The position numbers were made by a program, and so were the translations under genes. From contig DESG01000108.1 in assembly GCA_002361175.1 (NCBI GenBank), positions 1-10,595 on the forward strand: 10,595 nucleotides of DNA, in the 5' to 3' direction. The notes under the pieces are model-generated. The model was not told the origin of the DNA, searched no databases, and saw only the letters and a program-made list of their open reading frames with translations. Positions 6,438-10,595 of this stretch are shown here, in pieces; positions within the stretch are counted from its first letter, which is position 1; every line of letters begins with the position of its first letter. This DNA comes from Lachnoclostridium sp. UBA3320 (GTDB lineage Bacteria; Bacillota; Clostridia; Lachnospirales; Lachnospiraceae).

Positions 6438-6920
6438 TTAGAATTCCACATCATATAATTTCCCACACCATGAACACCTCATAGGTTCATCAGCAAGAAT
6501 TTCCTCCCATCTTCCAGGTTCCCTGATCTTCCAGCTTCCTCCACAGCTACAGGTCAGTTTATGTAGGACTGGTGCTTCTGGATGTTTGATATCAAAAGGC
6601 TCTTTATATTCAGCAATGCTGTATCCATATATATCATCTGTTTTTCTTGCAAGATCCACCCATTTCTGGTTATGTTCTATGCAGTCTTTGCAGGTATGCA
6701 ATAATTCGTGGCACATGGTTGATTTGAATTCATTAATGCTGATGGATTCCCTTTTAAACATCTCGTTGATACCAATTCTATAATATATAAAATTAGTTGT
6801 TTGGCAAATCCCAAATGCATCCATCCTCCGCCATCTTATTTCGCCTACATACCCAAGTTCAATTCCAATTGCCTGTAATTCTCTCATGCATTCCTGCATT
6901 GTTAATCCTATATTTCTCAT
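6438..6920 (-). CDS. SprT-like zinc metallopeptidase-fold protein
   Basis: Member of the SprT-like family (relatives of SprT and the protease domain of Spartan), predicted zinc metalloproteins of the cytoplasm; their substrates in bacteria are mostly unknown. The 160-residue product carries HELLH at residues 71-75, with Glu72 as likely catalytic base, and a third ligand His83 in the family's HxxxW context (HNQKW). The C-terminal domain has Cys124 and Cys126 (LTCSCGG) with Cys149 and Cys152 (CSWCG), a zinc ribbon typical of SprT-like proteins, although the first pair is CxC where CxxC is usual. Length matches the family. The start is supported by AGAGGTG 5 nt before the ATG (minus strand). Convergent with the 246-residue gene and ends right beside their shared terminator; no operon partner. 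Family firm, role unknown. Confidence 0.85.
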   Translation of the reverse strand: MRNIGLTMQECMRELQAIGIELGYVGEIRWRRMDAFGICQTTNFIYYRIGINEMFKRESISINEFKSTMCHELLHTCKDCIEHNQKWVDLARKTDDIYGYSIAEYKEPFDIKHPEAPVLHKLTCSCGGSWKIREPGRWEEILADEPMRCSWCGKLYDVEF

Positions 6921-7082
6921 CTGGACACCTCTTCTGCATTAAATATGTGTTTTCGTCTTGGATTATCATAACATAAAGTGTTAGAGGATAGGAATAGAGA
7001 AAAACTTTTGATGAGGATTATATGAATTACAAAAATACAAGAAAAAACATTGGAAAAGGAGAAGATTGGTACAGAAGATGAT

Positions 7083-7096
7083 AAATGTCTGGTAGC
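7083..7096 (+). repeat. 14-nt dispersed repeat, copy 3 (one mismatch)
   Basis: AAATGTCTGGTAGC differs from 3097-3110 and 4137-4150 at one base. It lies in non-coding DNA upstream of the SprT-like gene. The stretch 6921-7130 otherwise shows no gene. Confidence 0.5.
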
Positions 7097-7135
7097 AGAA
7101 ATAAAAAATGGAATATAAGGATGAAAGAGGGAGGA

Positions 7136-7333
7136 GAAATTGATGTTGATGTTTGTAGCTAATAAGTCAGCTTGTATGGTTTCAGAATCACTTAATGTGG
7201 TTGTTTGTACAACATCTGCCCCCCTTCCGAATTTCTCCAGCAAACCATTGTATGCTTCAAAGAAGAAAAATTCTTGACAGAATAGGTTTTGTATCATATT
7301 ATAATTATACAGAAAGTTGCTTATTTGTAACAA
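7136..7333 (-). pseudogene. possible gene fragment on the minus strand
   Basis: The minus frame reads convincingly like protein over about 40 residues (AYNGLLEKFGRGADVVQ and TTTLSDSETIQADLLATN). It has only a TTG as possible start with no ribosome binding site, and downstream of about 7136 it runs into residue patterns typical of non-coding DNA. It may be a remnant of a displaced gene. It overlaps the plus-strand promoter at 7274-7302. No family recognised. Confidence 0.25.
7274..7302 (+). promoter_or_regulatory. sigma-A-type promoter for structured RNA at 7309-7940
   Basis: TTGACA (7274-7279, perfect) and TATTAT (7297-7302, 5/6) are exactly 17 bp apart. The expected start is about 7309, some 25 nt before the 5' strand of the helix that closes the RNA and 715 nt before the next coding gene. 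Confidence 0.65.
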
Positions 7334-7940
7334 ATTTAAGAATAAAGCAGTTAATTATGTATAATAATTAATATATGGTCGGGTATGAGGCTTGAAACCA
7401 TGCCGAGTGTAGAGTAAACTACTAAAAACCTTGGGAGGGATGGGGTTTAACTGTTAACACAATTTATATTAAAGCATACAAGATATTATAAAATATTAGG
7501 AAGAGGATAGATTATTATTTCTGCTGTTAAAAACAGTATCCTTATACATTTTTCTTCCATTATATATAAATTATAATTATCCTACAGACAAGTGTAGGTG
7601 TATGGGAAACCATATAGCCTTGCTTAACTGATGAAGGCTGTAGGGAAATATTGTGCATCATGCTGATTATAATATATAGCATGGTGCGATAGGCAGTTTT
7701 TTTCTTTACCATGAGTATGAAGATGAAGATGAAGAATGCCCACAGTGGATAGATATACCCAGAAAAGCGACAGAGGCTCATTTGCCCCTGTTAGTGAAGT
7801 ATGGAAAACCGAAACCACTCGGTCTATGAACCTTAAGGTTCTGTTGGGACTAAAAAACTTATCATATATAAGAAGAATTTATAGGTTTTATATACCTATT
7901 TTATAAGTTCTTAAATTCGGAAACTGTCCCTCTTTTTTGT
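7309..7940 (+). ncRNA. large structured RNA candidate, unrelated to copies 1 and 2
   Basis: No gene is supported on either strand. The ends pair: AATTTAAGAA (7333-7342) with TTCTTAAATT (7908-7917), 10 perfect pairs plus one U-G, closing about 585 nt. Inside are hairpins 7379-7387/7399-7406 (one bulge), 7409-7422, 7426-7430/7444-7448 enclosing a G-rich GGGAGGGATGG, 7504-7509/7537-7542 enclosing CTGTT/AACAG, 7581-7586/7593-7598, 7599-7616 with a GAAA tetraloop, 7616-7621/7634-7639, an 11-pair hairpin 7654-7664/7678-7688 with G-U pairs, 7771-7777/7784-7790, 7808-7812/7819-7823, 7828-7841 and nested 7856-7862/7903-7909 around ATAGGT/ACCTAT. G-U pairs and the promoter place it on the plus strand. 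A T6 tract (7933-7938) follows the closing helix; a T7 tract at 7697-7703 could be an earlier end. Size matches the ROOL class, but I cannot confirm membership. Alternatively it is a very long leader of the downstream gene. Confidence 0.65.
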
Positions 7941-8023
7941 TAGTTACAAATGTTGCGAGTTAGCAAGTACCAATTTAGTGTTCTGTACTATGATTTAGTA
8001 AAAGAATTATTAAGGAGAAAATG

Positions 8024-8863
8024 ATGATTACTAAAACAATAATTTTGGATAAAGAAGTTTATTTTTTTGAAAGTCATCACTTTGCTTTATTACCATGGGC
8101 AGAGTATAAAAGGAAATTTCCAGAAGAAAGTATTTATCTCATATCATTTGATCATCATACTGATATTATAGAACCATTTTTAAGATATTGTGATAATGAT
8201 GCTGACAGAATGAAAGATATGATAGAAAAAGTTGATTATCGTATTGTTCAATCCATTGAAGATGCCATTAGAAAACTTAAAAACGATGAACATATATGTA
8301 CAGCAGTTGATGCAGGAATTATTGATGATGTTTATATTGTCAGTTATGAGGGAAAGGAAACACCCTGTTCCTATGAAGAAGAAAAAAGACTACAAAACCC
8401 ATATGAACCAATGTATTTGGAGAAGATGCAGGCAGGAGAAAGGGTTGATACTCCGCAAATGGAACGAACATATCCACAAGTTAAAATCCACTGTGCTGAG
8501 TTTTTACCATGGGGAGTATATGAAAGAGGTGATGAATATGATTCAGATGTATTAGAGGATTCTTTTTTAGAAGAGAAGTTTAAAGTGTTTTCTCGAATGT
8601 CGTCGGACATAGTGTCGTGTGATGGAAGTATAAAGGGAAAGTATATACTAGATATTGATTTAGATTATTTTCATAAACTGTCAGCTCTCAATCCGACTCA
8701 ATATAGCATTTTTTCTAAACTTGTAAAAAATGCAGAAGCTATTACAATCGCAGAAGAATCAGATTGTGTAGAATTAGTAAGATCAGATGAATCTATTAAT
8801 AGCAGTATATTAAAACAAGGTTTATTAGAATTATTGACTAAAATTCTTAAGACAAAAAATTAA
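8024..8863 (+). CDS. UPF0489 family protein, peptide-arginase-like
   Basis: UPF0489 proteins have an arginase-like fold with a manganese site; the characterised bacterial member OspR is a peptide arginase that turns arginine into ornithine in a RiPP. This 279-residue product has the two metal motifs: SFDHHTD (Asp43, His44, His45, Asp47), matching the arginase DAHxD block, and LDIDLDYF (Asp210, Asp212, Asp214), matching the DxDxxD block. An early SHHFALLPW (His18, His19) and a later FLPWGVYERG are also typical. Start: AAGGAG (8012-8017) is 6 nt from the ATG at 8024 and 3 nt from the ATG at 8021, so 8024 is preferred; the other adds one Met. No signal peptide, so cytoplasmic. No RiPP precursor, radical SAM or protease gene is nearby, so the substrate is open. 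Single-gene transcript ending at the hairpin 8878-8905. Confidence 0.8.
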   Translation: MITKTIILDKEVYFFESHHFALLPWAEYKRKFPEESIYLISFDHHTDIIEPFLRYCDNDADRMKDMIEKVDYRIVQSIEDAIRKLKNDEHICTAVDAGIIDDVYIVSYEGKETPCSYEEEKRLQNPYEPMYLEKMQAGERVDTPQMERTYPQVKIHCAEFLPWGVYERGDEYDSDVLEDSFLEEKFKVFSRMSSDIVSCDGSIKGKYILDIDLDYFHKLSALNPTQYSIFSKLVKNAEAITIAEESDCVELVRSDESINSSILKQGLLELLTKILKTKN

Positions 8864-8877
8864 ATAGTATACTTAAT

Positions 8878-8905
8878 AAAAGAGAGGATATCCTCCTCTT
8901 TTTTT
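8878..8905 (+). terminator. intrinsic terminator of the UPF0489 gene
   Basis: AGAGAGG (8881-8887) pairs with 8892-8899 (CCT, bulged C, CTCT) around an ATAT loop, extended by A-T pairs and followed by a T7 run. It begins about 15 nt after the stop codon. Confidence 0.8.
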
Positions 8906-8977
8906 GTTTTCATGTATATCACAATTGTTTTTTGTTTTGAAATTTGTTTATAGAAGAAAAGGCAGAGAAAAGAGAGA

Positions 8978-9145
8978 GAAAAAGGAGGAGGACTTGGCAG
9001 TGTTGCTTCCATATAATGTAAGAACATGGAGTGGACAGTATTCCTGTATATACACCAGAATGTCCCTGACAGCCTCATACAGGCATTTTTTATATTTAGG
9101 CATAATTAGTCTGCCTGATATATTAAAATCCATATATGGGCTTTT
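8978..9145 (+). repeat. 5' module of RNA copy 2, first occurrence
   Basis: Contains hairpin AATGTC (9059-9064)/GGCATT (9082-9087) and hairpin 9113-9121/9134-9141 (GCCT, bulge, ATAT with ATATGGGC). The same pair of hairpins occurs at 4393-4471 in copy 1 and at 9413-9495, with changed sequence and pairing largely kept. Confidence 0.65.
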
Positions 9146-9307
9146 TAGCAGCTTTAAACCTATATCTTGCATCTATCAATACCTAATTCATTATATTATA
9201 TATCCCTATACCATTATTTATGTACTATTATTCCTTAAACCTGATAATCTGCACTTATCTGTATCTATATCATAACCCATGTATACAAACTCTAAATTTA
9301 GAATACC

Positions 9308-9330
9308 AAGTCTGTAGAAGCAGGCTTTTT
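9308..9330 (+). terminator. possible terminator between the two modules of RNA copy 2
   Basis: AAGTCTG (9308-9314) pairs with CAGGCTT (9321-9327), seven pairs with one U-G and a 6-nt loop, running into TTTTT to 9330. The T-run is short. If active, it would end a transcript of about 370 nt containing only the first module. Confidence 0.45.
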
Positions 9331-9344
9331 ATAAAAAATGGTAA

Positions 9345-9500
9345 TATATGGAAGAGGAGTTGCTGGCAAAAATTCAGTTAAAACTTGTTATACAATATTC
9401 CAATGCCCTCAGAATGTCCCTGAAACTCCCATACAGACATTTTAACTATTCAGAAATAATCTACTGCCTTAGACAGAAAAACCTCTATATGGGCATTTTA
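9345..9500 (+). repeat. 5' module of RNA copy 2, second occurrence
   Basis: Hairpin AATGTC (9413-9418)/GACATT (9436-9441) and hairpin TGCCTTAGA (9465-9473) with TCTA (9484-9487) plus GGGCA (9491-9495). The U-G pair of the first occurrence (GGCATT) is a U-A pair here (GACATT). It also keeps an oligopurine block (GAAGAGGAG) at its front, as do the other two modules. Confidence 0.6.
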
Positions 9501-9810
9501 AAGCATATATACAGCATAATACATGTAACTGTCTGTCCCTGCATTATCATATTATCATTTGTACCCATATCTGCATAATCTCTCCCTGTATACCTCCACC
9601 ATACCCTTATATGCTCCTGCCACACCTGCACCACCAGTAGTGCCTCCTACCTAAGCCTTCATCCATGTACATAAGCCTTAAGTGATGCAACATGCACCTG
9701 TGAGATACATGCTGCCTATAAGAACCCCCTAAGCCAGTACACATAGATGTAAGCCAGCAGCAATGCCTCAGAAGCAACAGACTGCAATCATGCATGTTCC
9801 CCTTCCACAG

Positions 9811-9862
9811 CCTTGGGGCAGGCTAAAAACCATTTGCTGTATACTTAAAGCCTGCCCCAAGG
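9811..9862 (+). other. perfect 14-bp hairpin in RNA copy 2
   Basis: CCTTGGGGCAGGCT (9811-9824) pairs perfectly with 9849-9862 around a 24-nt loop that begins AAAAACCATTT, as in copy 1. Two of its base pairs differ from copy 1 on both sides. Confidence 0.85.
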
Positions 9863-10030
9863 AATACCTATCAATATATACAGACAAATTTGAAAGATTA
9901 GGCAGATTCTAGCGATGTAGAATGGTCATTCTTGCATGAAATTTTGCTCTTGCAATATACTGCCAATGCCAGATAATATAAGGATTTGAGGAACATACAG
10001 AGGGCATAAAATTTATTTTTCAGAGGCAGG

Positions 10031-10313
10031 CATATTGTATAGTTACAATTATACTACATAAGTAGAACAATTTGGTGGATGTGGCAGAGTATTGTTGGAA
10101 TCAAATTACGAAATGAAAGAAAAAAACAGTAGGATAAAGAAGAGGATAAGTATATGCAGAACGAATAAATCTTAGGGATAAGCTTCTCTTCGCTTTTTTA
10201 TTAAATAACTAAATGTTTCGTTACACAGCAGTTCATTCTTCTAAACTTTCATTTTATCTTTTAAGCAGTCTTTTTTCAGGTCTGCACAATATTGAGAAGG
10301 GGGAATATTGGTT
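10031..10313. other. intergenic region before the final gene
   Basis: No gene seen. GAAGAGGA (10139-10146) can pair with TTCTCTTC (10179-10186 region) just before GCTTTTTT, a possible but long-looped terminator for RNA copy 2. No clear promoter for the final gene was found. Confidence 0.35.
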
Positions 10314-10595
10314 ATGAAACATTCAGGAAAAATAAAAAATGTTGTATTTGCATTTGTTTTAGCAGTTGCCATGATTATGTCAATATTTAACTTTAGAAAT
10401 GTTACTGGAAGAAATGGACCAAAGATGGAGGAAGAAGGGGTGGAAGAGGAGGTTGTAGATAATAAGGTAGGCAGTTATGCTGCTTCTAAATCTTTCCTTC
10501 CAGACCCAGAGTATGCAGCAGCAAGCATTGGGGATATTACCAAGGCTGGAAGCAACTATCTTGAGCAGGTAAAAGTTACAGATACAAAGGAGTAT
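10314..10595 (+). CDS. secreted or surface protein, N-terminal part (cut by window end)
   Basis: The frame is open from ATG at 10314 through 94 codons to the window end, with no stop. AAGGGGG lies about 10 nt upstream. The product starts MKHSGKIKNVVFAFVLAVAM, a basic N-region followed by a hydrophobic core (about residues 10-26) with no strong AxA cleavage site, so either a signal peptide or a membrane anchor. It continues with an acidic stretch (MEEEGVEEEVVDNK) and then a soluble segment (SYAASKSFLPDPEYAAASIGD). This layout suits an exported protein, possibly a large surface or cell-wall-attached one, but no domain is visible in this part. Export would involve a signal peptidase of the kind encoded at 279-809. 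Confidence 0.75.
   Translation, partial: MKHSGKIKNVVFAFVLAVAMIMSIFNFRNVTGRNGPKMEEEGVEEEVVDNKVGSYAASKSFLPDPEYAAASIGDITKAGSNYLEQVKVTDTKEY

Larger units (their letters stand above)
8938..10030 (+). ncRNA. large structured RNA candidate, copy 2 (with internal duplication)
   Basis: Aligns in order with 4267-5155: a shared 19-nt identity at 4325-4343 and 8993-9011, the hairpin-bearing module, the terminal 14-bp hairpin 9811-9824/9849-9862, a 28-nt identity right after it (9861-9888 against 4985-5012), the small hairpin 9919-9923/9928-9932 and the TTCTA/TAGAA pair. The closing helix 9034-9044/9861-9872 is kept with one mismatch and one bulge. The 5' module occurs twice here (about 8978-9145 and 9345-9500), which explains the extra length. 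A possible terminator follows the first module at 9308-9330, so the region could be one long RNA or a truncated copy plus a full one. The middle (9540-9800) is low in G and has diverged beyond reliable alignment. Open frames across it are not shared with copy 1, so it is not coding. Confidence 0.75.

Noticed and set aside
7426..7448. G-rich tract (GGGAGGGATGGGG) as a G-quadruplex or a known riboswitch core
   Set aside because: Only three G-runs, where four are needed, and the surroundings fit no riboswitch consensus I know (T-box, SAM, lysine, cobalamin, c-di-GMP).
7628..7634. CTGATGA, the first core block of a hammerhead ribozyme
   Set aside because: It falls in a hairpin loop and is not followed by a stem II and a properly placed GAAA block, so the ribozyme core cannot form.
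7717..7734. ATGAAG repeated three times, start of a small plus-strand peptide
   Set aside because: Only three units, no ribosome binding site and a stop after 13 codons; a trivial repeat inside the structured RNA region.
8860..9795. Open frames on both strands across RNA copy 2
   Set aside because: Same reason as for copy 1: they run through helices, the residues look like noise, and no equivalent frame exists in the other copy.
1..10595. CRISPR array, tRNA, rRNA, RNase P, tmRNA or SRP RNA, transposase or integrase
   Set aside because: No regular repeat-spacer pattern, no cloverleaf with a TTCGA-type T-loop, none of the conserved core blocks of these RNAs, and no protein with transposase or recombinase motifs.

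Overview
The window is AT-rich DNA with strong AGGAGG-type ribosome binding sites, short signal-peptide or hypothetical genes and U-tailed terminators. This fits a low-GC Firmicute, most likely a Clostridia/Lachnospiraceae gut or rumen bacterium; the assignment is an inference from style, with no rRNA or other marker gene to confirm it.

Layout. 1-871: a type I signal peptidase gene with a 16-bp palindrome far upstream and a clear terminator. 872-1115: non-coding, with direct and inverted repeats. 1116-2818: two hypothetical genes on the minus strand; the second has a perfect-consensus promoter (2932-2961) with an inverted repeat in its spacer. 3203-3805: two small hypothetical plus-strand genes in an operon. 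3806-5613: no convincing gene; it holds copy 1 of a large structured RNA (about 4267-5155) and a pyrimidine-rich tract with possible gene remnants. 5614-6354: hypothetical 246-residue protein, convergent with a SprT-like zinc protein (6438-6920). 7274-7940: a consensus-like promoter followed by a second, unrelated, about 600-nt structured RNA candidate whose ends pair with each other. 8024-8863: a UPF0489/peptide-arginase-like protein with terminator. 8938-10030: copy 2 of the first large RNA, enlarged by an internal duplication. 10314-end: the start of a secreted protein, cut by the window edge.

The main result is non-coding. Two diverged copies of one long RNA element (copy 1 and copy 2) lie about 4.7 kb apart in the same orientation. 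Their perfect 14-bp hairpin differs at two base pairs, with both sides changed so that pairing is kept, and a second small hairpin shows a third compensatory change. G-U pairs place the RNA on the plus strand, and a long-range helix closes about 630 nt in copy 1. With the separate structure at 7333-7917, this short stretch holds three large ornate RNA candidates, in the size range of the known ROOL and GOLLD classes. I cannot assign them to any class without covariance-model searches. The two copies flank a block with the hypothetical gene, the SprT-like gene, the second RNA and the UPF0489 gene, so recombination between them could delete or duplicate that block.

The protein genes do not form one obvious pathway. 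Signal peptidase and the final secreted protein are linked only by export; the peptide-arginase-like gene has no visible RiPP precursor or partner enzyme here.
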